Shown: piece by piece, positions 56,558 through 64,000 of the stretch
Position numbering within the stretch: the stretch's first letter is position 1
Layout of the letters: every line of letters begins with the position of its first letter
Assembly: GCF_900103525.1 (NCBI RefSeq)
Contig: NZ_FNHN01000004.1
Location: 186,001-250,000, forward strand
Direction of reading: 5' to 3'
Source: Bacillus sp. OK048
GTDB lineage: Bacteria; Bacillota; Bacilli; Bacillales; Cytobacillaceae
Length of the DNA stretch: 64,000 nucleotides
Translations under genes and position numbers: made by a program
Notes under the pieces: generated by a model
Database searches by the model: none
Seen by the model: the letters and a program-made list of their open reading frames with translations, nothing else
Told to the model about the DNA's origin: nothing

Positions 56558-57176
56558 TCCCACCTTCCATCATTATTCTTTCAAGTTGTAAAAATTCTTT
56601 TAATAAAACAGCCATCGCGTGTGTGATGGGATTTTGACTATTTTCTATGATTTTTTTACAATGCTTGAATATCCATTGCATGAGATGCTTTTCTAAAAAC
56701 ATCTTGTAAATTTGTCTATTTTCTTGAATCGTTTGATCACTTAATACATGTAGAATGAATTCCAATTCAAATTGAATGTGATCATCGGGAATCTGCCCTT
56801 CATTCGCAACTTTAACTCCAACAAAATGGTAAAAGTTTCGTACGTTCAATGTTTCCTGTTGCAAAACGTTTCCTTCATAGTTCCGATAACTAGATTCAAA
56901 TGGTGACGCTAATAACTTATTGGGACCCACAAATAACCGATTGTAATCATGTTCAAAAGTTTGAATCGTGTTCTCTTTTACTTCTTCTAATACTCGTAAG
57001 CTTTTCGCCACTTCGTCTATTAAACTAGTATTTTGATATTCTTTTATAATACGGACTACCTGTCCCCATTTTTCTGGGGGCAGTTGAAGTAAATCGCCCC
57101 GATAGTAATGACAAAACAACTGATAATAGAACAATCGTTCTTCTTGTTTCATTACGGTTTCTTGGATGATCGTCAT
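56541..57176 (-). CDS. TorD/DmsD-family molybdoenzyme chaperone
   Basis: A 211-residue all-helical protein. EHDYNRLFVGPNKLLASPFESSYRN is the TorD/DmsD signature, and DDHIQFELEFILHVL is the second. It should bind the twin-arginine leader of the catalytic subunit and help cofactor insertion. The ATG lies one base after the lipoprotein stop, and its end overlaps the catalytic-subunit start by 17 bases. Confidence 0.87.
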   Translation of the reverse strand: MTIIQETVMKQEERLFYYQLFCHYYRGDLLQLPPEKWGQVVRIIKEYQNTSLIDEVAKSLRVLEEVKENTIQTFEHDYNRLFVGPNKLLASPFESSYRNYEGNVLQQETLNVRNFYHFVGVKVANEGQIPDDHIQFELEFILHVLSDQTIQENRQIYKMFLEKHLMQWIFKHCKKIIENSQNPITHAMAVLLKEFLQLERIMMEGGNEDVN

Positions 57177-57177
57177 A

Positions 57178-57408
57178 TTATTCAACCTCGTTTTTTAACT
57201 GGATTTCCTTTTGAAGCTTCTCGAATTCTATTTTTTCTTCATACGTTAATTTCATTTCTTTCTTTACGGTAGGATTCGGGTTCCCCACATATTCTTCATT
57301 TGGAACCATTTGAATTTTTTCTTTTATGCTTTCTTCTGCTTGCTGTTCACAGCCTAACAGGGATACGGCAATCATTAAATTTATTAATAGGAAAAGAATA
57401 GTTTTCAT
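57178..57408 (-). CDS. Small lipoprotein at the head of the molybdoenzyme operon
   Basis: A 76-residue protein with a lipobox LLGC (lipidated Cys20). The mature ~56 residues are Glu/Lys-rich and helical (TYEEKIEFEKLQKEIQ). It is the first gene of the six-gene operon. The role is unknown; a scaffold at the outer membrane face is a guess. The upstream 57409-57690 region has no gene; only a TGTGA half-site (57449-57453) hints at Fnr control, which is too little to claim. Confidence 0.65.
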   Translation of the reverse strand: MKTILFLLINLMIAVSLLGCEQQAEESIKEKIQMVPNEEYVGNPNPTVKKEMKLTYEEKIEFEKLQKEIQLKNEVE

Positions 57409-57696
57409 ATATCTTTAACTCCCTTCTAATTTCTAATTTAGAATACCATGTGAAATAGTGAGCAAGCATATAGGTGTAAACAGACTTTAAGCTTCACTGG
57501 TGTAGAAAAATGAAATCAGGACTTCTAGAAAAACAACATTATCCATAATTTCACAATGCATACAGTACATATTCCTATAAAACGAGTATATAGTAAAAGT
57601 CTTAATTCTAAGGACGAAATAATGGCAAAAAGGTGAAGATATTATGAAATAATTATGTATTTAGTTTAAGGATCTGTTGATTTTCGTGTAGATAAA

Positions 57697-57890
57697 TTTT
57701 TAAGCGGAGAATTTCCGGCTAATGACGATAGTGGAGGCTTAAGGAGCAGATATAAGCGGAGATATTCCGACTAACTGTTCACAATAAGACAAAAGCCATC
57801 GTTTTGGAACGTATAACCGGAAAAACTCCGCTTATTTTAAGGGAAATATGGGGATTTCCCGAAATAAACGGAATTTCTCCGCCTATTTTT
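57697..57890. repeat. Array of four CGGA-N5-TCCG palindromes (copy 2)
   Basis: CGGA-N5-TCCG at 57705, 57757, 57818 and 57869, spaced 52, 61 and 51 bases, nearly identical to the spacing at 30.0 kb. Flanks are of the ATAA-C / C-TATT type. The spacer sequences between the two arrays are not alike. No gene lies in 57409-58019. Confidence 0.9.
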
Positions 57891-57932
57891 CAAATTGAGT
57901 GAAATCAACATTTACCTTTAACACAGCCTAGT

Positions 57933-57968
57933 TTAAAAAACCGCCCTCATTTTAAAAATGAGAACGGC
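57933..57968 (-). terminator. Terminator of htpG
   Basis: On the minus strand GCCGTTCTCATTTT / AAAATGAGGGCGG then TTTTTT. Confidence 0.85.
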
Positions 57969-58019
57969 AAAGTTGTTACTCTGAGTTTCCAGCCAACTGA
58001 TTATAGTCAAATATCTAAG

Positions 58020-59900
58020 TTATACCATTATTTTACAAATATCATTTGTAAATTCTACTGGATCTTGGATTGGCAGGCCTTCAATTAGCAGTGCTTGATT
58101 GTATAGTAATTTTGTATAAAGATCTAATTTTTCCTTATCGTTTTCAAATGCTTCTTTTAACGATTGGAATACTTCATGATTTTTGTTGATTTCTAAAACC
58201 TTGTCCGCTTTGATATTTTGGTTATCAGGCATAGCAGCAAGAATTTTTTCCATTTCGATCGAGATATCACCTTCTGTAGCTAAGCAGACAGGATGAGACT
58301 TTAACCGTTTTGAAACCCTAACATCCTTAACTTTTCCAGCTAAAATATCTTTCATATAGTCAAAGATTTCTTTGTTTTCCTTCTCGTCAGATTCAGAATC
58401 GTCCTTGTTTTCTTCCCCTTCGATTCCTAAATCACCTGAGGAGATTGATTTGAATTCTTTCTCCTTGTAAGTCATTAACATTTTGATGGCAAATTCATCG
58501 ATATCTTCAGTGAAATAAAGAATCTCAAATCCATTTTCAGTAACGAACTCTGCTTGTGGTAGCTTATCAATTCTGTCAATGGACTCACCGGAAGCGTAAT
58601 AAATATATTTTTGGCTTTCAGGCATTCTTGAAACATATTCATCTAGAGAAACTAGCTTCCTCTCCTTTGAAGAATAGAACATAATGAGGTCCTGTAAAGC
58701 TTCTTTATTTGCACCAAATTCACTATAAACCCCGTATTTTAACTGACGGCCAAAAGATTGATAGAATTCCTCATACTTTTCACGTTCATTTTTTAACAGG
58801 TTTTGCAATTCGCTTTTGATCTTTTTGTTAATGTTTTTAGAGATTAGCTTTAATTGGCGATCATGCTGAAGCATTTCTCTTGAAATGTTAAGAGAAAGGT
58901 CCTCTGAATCAACCATCCCTTTGACGAAGCTAAAATGGTCTGGCAGCAGGTCTGCACACTTGTCCATAATTAACACGCCATTGGAATAGAGTTCTAGGCC
59001 TTTTTCAAATTCCTTTGAATAGAAGTCAAATGGTGTTTTTTCTGGAATATATAAAATCGCATTATAGCGGATTGCCCCGTCGACGCTGATATGGATATGT
59101 TTAATTGGCTTGTCAAAACCATAACGTTTTTCTGCATAGAAGTTCTCATAGTCAGCATCAGTTAGTTCACTTCTATTTTTTCTCCAGATTGGAACCATGC
59201 TATTGATAATTTGTTCTTCTACATAGTCCTCAAACTCATTTTCGCTGCCTTCTTTTGGTCTGCTGCTCGAAACATCCATTTTAATTGGATAGCGAATAAA
59301 GTCGGAGTATTTCTTAATAATTGACTTTAAACGATACTCTTCTAAAAACTCATCATAATTTTCATCTTCGGTATTTTCTTTGATTTTTAAGACAATTTCA
59401 GTTCCAACCGAATCTTTTTCGGTAGGGTCGATGGTATAACCGTCTGCTCCATTCGATTCCCACCTGTAAGCTTCTTCACTGCCTAATGCTTTACTGCTAA
59501 CAGTCACCACATCAGCAACCATAAACGCAGCATAGAATCCTACACCAAACTGACCAATGATATCGTAGCCATCTTTTAATTCCGTTTCCTTTTTAAAGGC
59601 TAGCGATCCGCTTTTAGCAATGGTACCAAGGTTATTCTCGAGTTCTTCCTTCGTCATACCAATACCAGAATCAATAATTTTCAAGGTTCTAGTTTCTTTG
59701 TTGGGGATTACTTTAATAAAGTAACTTTCCTTGTCGAAGTTTAACGTGTCATCCGTTAATGCTTTGTAATAAATTTTGTCAATCGCATCACTTGCATTTG
59801 AAATTAACTCTCGTAAAAATACCTCACGGTGGGTATAAATAGAGTTAATCATCATTTCTAACAGCCTTTTAGATTCAGCCTTAAACTGTTTTTTTGCCAT
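58020..59900 (-). CDS. htpG: Chaperone protein HtpG (Hsp90)
   Basis: A 626-residue Hsp90. The N-terminal ATPase has [39 protein letters not shown] and [15 protein letters not shown]; the middle domain has [11 protein letters not shown]. Length is that of the short bacterial form. A CIRCE element lies 45 bases upstream, so HrcA control is expected. In B. subtilis htpG is HrcA-independent, which makes this wiring different. AAGGAGAGG precedes ATG. Confidence 0.96.
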   Translation of the reverse strand: MAKKQFKAESKRLLEMMINSIYTHREVFLRELISNASDAIDKIYYKALTDDTLNFDKESYFIKVIPNKETRTLKIIDSGIGMTKEELENNLGTIAKSGSLAFKKETELKDGYDIIGQFGVGFYAAFMVADVVTVSSKALGSEEAYRWESNGADGYTIDPTEKDSVGTEIVLKIKENTEDENYDEFLEEYRLKSIIKKYSDFIRYPIKMDVSSSRPKEGSENEFEDYVEEQIINSMVPIWRKNRSELTDADYENFYAEKRYGFDKPIKHIHISVDGAIRYNAILYIPEKTPFDFYSKEFEKGLELYSNGVLIMDKCADLLPDHFSFVKGMVDSEDLSLNISREMLQHDRQLKLISKNINKKIKSELQNLLKNEREKYEEFYQSFGRQLKYGVYSEFGANKEALQDLIMFYSSKERKLVSLDEYVSRMPESQKYIYYASGESIDRIDKLPQAEFVTENGFEILYFTEDIDEFAIKMLMTYKEKEFKSISSGDLGIEGEENKDDSESDEKENKEIFDYMKDILAGKVKDVRVSKRLKSHPVCLATEGDISIEMEKILAAMPDNQNIKADKVLEINKNHEVFQSLKEAFENDKEKLDLYTKLLYNQALLIEGLPIQDPVEFTNDICKIMV

Positions 59901-59945
59901 AGAAACCTCTCCTTACTCATATTGTATAAATAGCTTTTTGAGTCA

Positions 59946-59972
59946 TTAGCACTCTCGACTTCAGAGTGCTAA
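59946..59972 (-). promoter_or_regulatory. CIRCE element (HrcA operator) of htpG
   Basis: TTAGCACTC-N9-GAGTGCTAA, a perfect match to the CIRCE consensus, between the predicted promoter and the ribosome site. Confidence 0.95.
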
Positions 59973-59985
59973 CATCAACATAATT

Positions 59986-60015
59986 TAAATAACATAAATC
60001 CTGTTACGATGTCAA
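59986..60015 (-). promoter_or_regulatory. Sigma-A-like promoter of htpG
   Basis: On the minus strand TTGACA (60010-60015) and TTATTT or TATTTA (59986-59992) with a 17-18 base spacer, just before the CIRCE element. Confidence 0.65.
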
Positions 60016-60046
60016 TAAAATAGCGACACACTTTTTGGTGTGCCGC
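60016..60046 (-). terminator. Terminator of the LysE-family gene
   Basis: On the minus strand GCGGCACAC / GTGTGTCGC with a short loop, then TATTTTATT. Confidence 0.65.
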
Positions 60047-60052
60047 CTACTC

Positions 60053-60667
60053 TTATTTTTGGCTTTGAAAGTCCAATTGTAAACCTAAACCAATATAAAT
60101 GAATCCCACGACTTTTCCCTGCCAACGCGCCATCTTGTTATTTTTTACAAATAGCTTATTACCTAATGAACTAGCAAGAAAGGCTAAGGTCGAGGTGTAC
60201 AAAATACTCATTAATACGAAAACTAGCCCAAGGCTTAAAAGTTGAAAGACCACTGGGGGACCATCTGTTTTTACAAATTGCGGAAGAAACGCTAGGAAAA
60301 ATAATGCCGTTTTTGGGTTAAGTAATTCAATTAGTAATGCTTGGCGAAAGGATACTGCGGGATTCTCTTTTTTGGCTATAGGCTGTTCCTGTTCTTTTGT
60401 TTTTTCAAGCAAGGCCTTAATTCCTAAAAATATCAAATAGGCTGCTCCTAAATATTTTACGACTTCAAAGGCTAGTGCTGAGGTCATTAGGATGGCAGAA
60501 AGTCCAAGAACGGCTGCAAACGTATGAAGTAAGTCCCCTACCGCAATACCAACACCGGTAATAATTCCCGCCTTTAATCCGCCTTTAACGGTTTGAGTTA
60601 AGGTTAAAAAAACAGCTGGACCCGGGATAATAAATAAAACCAATACCACTAGAACAAAAGCCCACAT
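60053..60667 (-). CDS. LysE/RhtB family amino-acid exporter
   Basis: A 204-residue inner-membrane protein with about six helices. The N-terminal IPGPAVFLTLTQTVKGGLKAGIITGVGIAVGDLLH contains the LysE-family motif GPxxxxV...G...G...GxxxG. Likely exports an amino acid or derivative such as homoserine lactone-type solutes; the substrate is unknown. The start at 60667 follows AGGAGAG. Confidence 0.87.
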   Translation of the reverse strand: MWAFVLVVLVLFIIPGPAVFLTLTQTVKGGLKAGIITGVGIAVGDLLHTFAAVLGLSAILMTSALAFEVVKYLGAAYLIFLGIKALLEKTKEQEQPIAKKENPAVSFRQALLIELLNPKTALFFLAFLPQFVKTDGPPVVFQLLSLGLVFVLMSILYTSTLAFLASSLGNKLFVKNNKMARWQGKVVGFIYIGLGLQLDFQSQK

Positions 60668-60784
60668 ATCCCTCTCTCCTATACAAGTGTTTACCAATAT
60701 CTTATCACATTATTCTTAAATTTGGCTTTTTAATATTATTGAAGAAAGAATGTCCGAGAGCTAAATGCTCACCGGGCATACCAG

Positions 60785-61188
60785 ACTTTCCGCATTGACC
60801 CATATGCCTTTTCTACATGCTCTTCGGTCGCTCCAGGCTCCCGGCATTGACCCGTATGCTTTTTCTATATGCTCTTCGGTCACTCCAGACCTCCTGCATT
60901 GACCCAAATGCTTTTTCTACATGCTCTTCGGTCACTCCAGACCTCCTGCATTGACCCATATGCCTTTTTCACATGCTCTTCGGGCACTCCAGACCCCCTG
61001 CATTGACCCATATGCTTTTTCTGAATGCTCTTCGGTCACTCCAGGCTTCCTGCATTGACCCATATGCCTTTTTTTCATGCTCTTCGGTCACTCCAGGCTC
61101 CCTGCTTTGACCTATATGCCTTTTTTTCATGCTCTTCGGTCACTCCAGGCTCCCTGCTTTGACCTATATGCTTTTTTTTCATGCTCTT
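60785..61188. repeat. 52-bp tandem repeat array, family A, at the second locus
   Basis: The anchor CGGT of CTCTTCGGTCACTCC occurs at 60825, 60877, 60929, 60981 (one base changed), 61033, 61085 and 61137, always 52 bases apart. The units are the same family as at 28.6 kb, but more divergent. The GGTCA and TGACC blocks persist in nearly all. The orientation is the same as at the first locus. Confidence 0.93.
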
Positions 61189-61470
61189 CGGTAACTATGA
61201 ACCTCTCATAGTTTCCCAAACTACTTATTATTCCATCTCGCGGTCACTATAAACCTCTTATAGTTACCCAAATACCTTATTTCTCCATCTTTTGGTCACT
61301 ATAAACCTCTTATAGTTACCTAAACACCTTATTTTTCCATCTTTCGGTAACTATGAACCTCTCATAGTTACCCAAACTACTTATTATTCCATCTCGCGGT
61401 CACTATGGACCTCTTATAGTTACCCAAACCCTTTCATTTCCTATCTTGCGGTCACTATAAACCTACAGCA
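61189..61470. repeat. 52-bp tandem repeat array, family B, in phase with family A
   Basis: From the anchor at 61189 the repeat keeps CGGT(C/A)ACT and the 52-base period (61241, 61293, 61345, 61397, 61449) but the rest of the unit is different. Each full unit has an inverted repeat: GTAACTATGA / TCATAGTTAC or ACTATAA / TTATAGT. The unit at 61189 has the family A sequence on its left and family B on its right. Confidence 0.93.
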
Positions 61471-61502
61471 AAGAAACCGACGTTAACTATTGTCGGTTTC
61501 TT
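61471..61502 (-). terminator. Terminator of the ArsR-family gene
   Basis: AGAAACCGAC / GTCGGTTTCT with a nine-base loop, overlapping the last codons of the gene. Confidence 0.75.
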
Positions 61503-61851
61503 CTGTTTTTATGACGCTCAAACTATTTTCACTAGGGTTTTCAACAATATGCTTAAGGATCGAAAGTTTATTTGCCCAGAATTTTTCGTAAAAGGAGAGC
61601 CATTGTTTAAGTTCTGTTAACGGCTCTGGCTGCAAACGATAAATTTTTTCTCTCCCAACCTTTCGTCCGATTACTAATTCAGCTTCCGAAAGGACTTGCA
61701 GATGTTTGGCAATGGCCGTACGGCTCATCGGAAAATGAGATGTAATTTCTGAAATCGGTCGGTCTTTTTCCGCGAGCAATTTCAGTACTTCTCTCCGAGT
61801 GGGGTCAGCAATCGCTTGAAATACATCATGCTTTTGTGCTTCCGCTGTCAC
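61483..61851 (-). CDS. ArsR-family transcriptional regulator
   Basis: A 122-residue winged-helix regulator. FQAIADPTRREVLKLLAEKDRPISEITSHFPMSRTAIAKHLQVLSEAEL is the whole HTH. No metal-site CxC is present, so it is of the SdpR/YczG-like group rather than a metal sensor. GTG start with GGAG upstream, immediately after the AHSA1 stop. Likely represses its own operon at the twin palindromes upstream. Confidence 0.88.
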   Translation of the reverse strand: MTAEAQKHDVFQAIADPTRREVLKLLAEKDRPISEITSHFPMSRTAIAKHLQVLSEAELVIGRKVGREKIYRLQPEPLTELKQWLSFYEKFWANKLSILKHIVENPSENSLSVIKTEETDNS

Positions 61852-62274
61852 TTAGTTCTCCAAAAGCGTACGCAGTTTTTGAACGATACCAGCCCATCCC
61901 TGCGACATATTCTCGCGAATAGCCGATGCCTTTTGGTTGGCCTTGCCAATAATCGCATCAGATTGTGGCCAGCCGCCATGGATAAGAGTAAATTCTGTTT
62001 GACCGTCGCCTACCTCTTTTAAGCTAAAGGATAAAAACCAGCCATCCGTATCCCATATAAATGAAAGCCCATTAGGGGGATTAAATTCTGTTACTTTACA
62101 AGGAGATGGCCCGAATGGAGATTGGATATGGAATTCAGCTCCTACTTCTGGTTTAAAATCATTTGGCATGAGCCATGCAGCAATCCCTTCTGAAGTAGAC
62201 ACCTGATCCCATACCTTTTGAATGGGTGCGTTAATGACAACTGTTTGCTTAATATCTTGTAATATATTTTCCAA
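61852..62274 (-). CDS. AHSA1/SRPBCC domain protein paired with ArsR
   Basis: A 140-residue START-like protein. VVINAPIQKVWDQVSTSEGIAAWLMPNDFKPEVGAEFHI and the C-terminal WAGIVQKLRTLLEN fit AHSA1. It is the first gene of a two-gene operon with the ArsR regulator, an arrangement common in bacilli. Its ligand is unknown; it may bind the inducer sensed with the regulator. Confidence 0.85.
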   Translation of the reverse strand: MENILQDIKQTVVINAPIQKVWDQVSTSEGIAAWLMPNDFKPEVGAEFHIQSPFGPSPCKVTEFNPPNGLSFIWDTDGWFLSFSLKEVGDGQTEFTLIHGGWPQSDAIIGKANQKASAIRENMSQGWAGIVQKLRTLLEN

Positions 62275-62304
62275 TGATTTCTCCTACTTTCACTTTTTAA
62301 TACA

Positions 62305-62350
62305 AAACCATTTGGTTTCACTTCTTAAATTATATAAAACCATTTGGTTT
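62305..62350 (-). promoter_or_regulatory. Twin operator of the ArsR/AHSA1 operon
   Basis: AAACCATTTGGTTT occurs twice, at 62305-62318 and 62337-62350, 32 bases apart (about three helical turns). AAACCA/TGGTTT arms form an interrupted palindrome. Position upstream of the operon makes them likely sites of the co-encoded regulator or of a TetR/MarR-type protein. Confidence 0.7.
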
Positions 62351-62351
62351 C

Positions 62352-63044
62352 ATGTCAACGAATAAATTTCTTCATCTACTTTTCCCGTTACTGCCTGATT
62401 GCATCCAAAAAGACTTTTTACTATTTCGGCATTCAAAACAGATTCCATAGAACTTTCACTGTAATGAGGTATAAAAGTTACATTAAAATCTGCATTATTT
62501 CGGGCTTATTAGGGGTGTCCTTTATTGTTGTTATCGAAAATGGAGGAATTAGTGATATTTCAATCGGTGATATCTATGTGTTTCTTTCGATTCTAACGCA
62601 ATCCTTCAGCTTTGTGATGATTAAAAAATTTCCAAAACCTTGGATCCCCGCTTAATGACTGGATATATGCTGCTGATAGGATCTTTTATTCTTTTTATCA
62701 TTGGCCTATTTAAGGAGCCGCAAGGATTAAGCACGCTCACAAACGGGTCTCTAAGTGTCTGGCTGATTTTTTTAGGCTCCGCAATTATTGGAACCGCGTT
62801 CGGTCATACGATATATAACGATTCAATTGGAAAAGTCGGGGTGTCCGAAGCTGCTATATTCATTAACCTGAACCCCTTTTTTGCACTGATTAGCGCTGTA
62901 CTTTTCCTCGGAGAGGTCATTATTCCTACTCAAATCATTGGGTTCGTATTCATATTATTTGGAGTCTTACTTGGATCAGGTGCAGTAGATGAGTTTATAC
63001 GGCAGACAAAGCAGAAAAAGAAAATCCCATACAGCTCGGTTTAA
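62352..63044 (+). pseudogene. Broken EamA (DMT) family transporter
   Basis: The C-terminal half of an EamA exporter. One frame gives SGLLGVSFIVVIENGGISDISIGDIYVFLSILTQSFSFVMIKKF up to ~62630; a single-base loss in the AAAAAATTT run then shifts to LDPRLMTGYMLLIGSFILFIIG through FGVLLGSGAVDE. The first ~100 residues are mostly gone: only MSTNKFLHLLFPLLPDC and later fragments remain, with stops. Function is lost. Confidence 0.85.
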
Positions 63045-63069
63045 GCAGTGATAACACACTGCTTTTTTT
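63043..63069 (+). terminator. Terminator after the EamA remnant
   Basis: AAGCAGTG / CACTGCTT then T6. Confidence 0.85.
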
Positions 63070-63181
63070 CACTGCCTAATACGTCTCAAGTCTTAGAAAT
63101 AAATAAATCTTTAGTACATTGGTAGTTAATCAGGAAATCGCATATTATTAAACTATAAGAAGTGAAGGGCAGGGATTTAAA

Positions 63182-64000
63182 ATGAAAAAAATTGTGATTC
63201 TTCTATTGATTATTACTGGGCTATATATTGTTTTTAATCAGTCGGTCCAGTTTGATGGTTTTACGGTGGGCGGCAGTAAAGAAGGCAGGGCTACTCTATC
63301 AAAAACAATAGACACCATAGAGATAAATGTGGGTTCCGTTCAGACCACGATAATTCCCGAGGACCGAAATGATGTAGAAGCGGTGTTATCTGGCAAAGGA
63401 TCGCTTATTGTTAAAGAAACCGATAACAGGCTCTTAGTTGAGACGAAAAGCAAAATGTTTAATTGGTTCTCTTTTTCCGAAAAAAGACAACTAAAAATCT
63501 ATATTCCTGAAGATTATAATCGGAATATGAACATTCAAATTGGATCAGGCAGCTTGAATTTCTCCGGAGAATCAATGAAATTAAATAAACTTTCTTTAGA
63601 TATTGGTTCAGGAAATGTAAATCTCGATCATTTAGAAGTGGCAGAATTTACACATGATGGTTCTTCTGGCAATGTTAAAATTGACACTTTAACCACAAAA
63701 ACAGGTACCTTTGACCTTAGTTCTGGAAATTTAGATATTAAACATTATTCCGGCGCCATTAATGCAGATGTATCATCAGGAAAGTTTTCTGTACAAATGG
63801 ATAATTTAGAGGGTTCAATTGAAATTGACCTTAGTTCTGGTAATGTAAACCTTGATTTGCCTGATAACGCTGATTTCAGCTTAAATGGCCATGTAAGCAG
63901 TGGAGATATAAAGAGTGAGTTTCCTTTAACCACTACTAGTAGCGATAAGAAAAGTCTTAATGGAACCCATGGTTCAGGTAAACATAAGATTGATATTTCC
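63182..64000 (+). CDS. DUF4097 (LiaG-like) protein, 5' part
   Basis: An ATG at 63182 opens a frame that is still open at the right edge (273 codons visible). Residues 1-20 form one membrane helix or uncleaved signal (KKIVILLLIITGLYIVFN). The rest is a repetitive beta-structure with SSGN motifs (DIGSGNVNLD, HDGSSGNVKID, DLSSGNLDI, DLSSGNVNLD), the DUF4097 putative-adhesin fold also seen in B. subtilis LiaG. Expected at the outer face of the membrane. The continuation is outside the window. Confidence 0.85.
   Translation, partial: MKKIVILLLIITGLYIVFNQSVQFDGFTVGGSKEGRATLSKTIDTIEINVGSVQTTIIPEDRNDVEAVLSGKGSLIVKETDNRLLVETKSKMFNWFSFSEKRQLKIYIPEDYNRNMNIQIGSGSLNFSGESMKLNKLSLDIGSGNVNLDHLEVAEFTHDGSSGNVKIDTLTTKTGTFDLSSGNLDIKHYSGAINADVSSGKFSVQMDNLEGSIEIDLSSGNVNLDLPDNADFSLNGHVSSGDIKSEFPLTTTSSDKKSLNGTHGSGKHKIDIS

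Noticed and set aside
57449..57464. Fnr site before the molybdoenzyme operon
   Set aside because: Only one half-site (TGTGA) is present; the second half does not match.
60785..61470. CRISPR array or coding repeat protein
   Set aside because: There are no unique spacers; the 52-base period breaks every reading frame and there is no ribosome site.

Overview
The window looks like a chromosomal segment of a low-GC, endospore-forming Bacillaceae species (Bacillus/Neobacillus-like). The evidence is the B. subtilis-type regulators and operators (TnrA boxes, a cre site, Rex operators, a CIRCE element, a T-box leader), strong Shine-Dalgarno sequences, lipoprotein and sortase-type sorting signals, and proteins that read as Bacillaceae orthologues (TnrA, Maa, AdhE, HtpG, IlvEDBHC-LeuABCD). 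Genus is inferred only. No rRNA, tRNA, CRISPR array, intact insertion sequence or prophage was seen.

Layout. 1-8 kb: the end of a formate/nitrite transporter, recQ, a fatty-acid activation pair (acyl-CoA ligase and acyl-CoA dehydrogenase, with a decayed ligase-like remnant upstream), a wall-anchored SGNH hydrolase and a DUF1761 membrane protein. 8-14 kb: a TPR-dynamin-like GTPase and a polar amino-acid ABC importer. 14-17 kb: nitrogen control, with tnrA carrying its own TnrA box and an ammonium transporter with a near-consensus box. 17-28.5 kb: one co-directional branched-chain amino-acid block, ilvE-ilvD-(T-box)-ilvB-ilvH-ilvC-leuA-leuB-leuC-leuD, with a cre site and promoter at the head and a T-box riboswitch in the middle. 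28.5-38.5 kb: repeats and many short accessory genes (UPF0060 protein, MFS exporter, acetyltransferases, histidine phosphatases, VOC, HIT and nucleotidyltransferase proteins). 38.5-48 kb: an unusual YceI-PAS-GGDEF-EAL protein, a beta-helix protein, stress and unknown genes, and a dipeptidase. 48-57.5 kb: anaerobic metabolism, with a Rex-controlled small gene and adhE, then a DMSO-reductase-type operon (lipoprotein, TorD-like chaperone, DmsA, DmsB, DmsC, polyferredoxin). 58-64 kb: htpG with a CIRCE element, a LysE exporter, a long repeat array, an ArsR/AHSA1 pair, a broken EamA transporter and the start of a LiaG-like DUF4097 protein.

How the genes fit together. A formate/nitrite transporter, Rex-controlled AdhE and a TAT-exported molybdoenzyme indicate facultative anaerobic growth. 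TnrA and the ammonium transporter, and the cre plus T-box signals on the ilv/leu block, tie amino-acid synthesis to nitrogen and carbon status and to tRNA charging.

The least expected structures are not protein genes. (1) A 52-bp tandem repeat family occurs at two loci 32 kb apart. At the second locus it changes into a different sequence family without losing the 52-bp phase, and the second family shows a compensatory hairpin change. (2) Two intergenic arrays each hold four CGGA-N5-TCCG palindromes with nearly the same spacing (51/61/51 and 52/61/51 bp). (3) A 31-residue hydrophobic peptide gene sits behind a two-hairpin leader. (4) An orphan promoter-terminator unit of about 200 nt may be a small RNA. 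(5) The YceI-PAS-GGDEF-EAL fusion may link a lipid-binding domain to cyclic-di-GMP.
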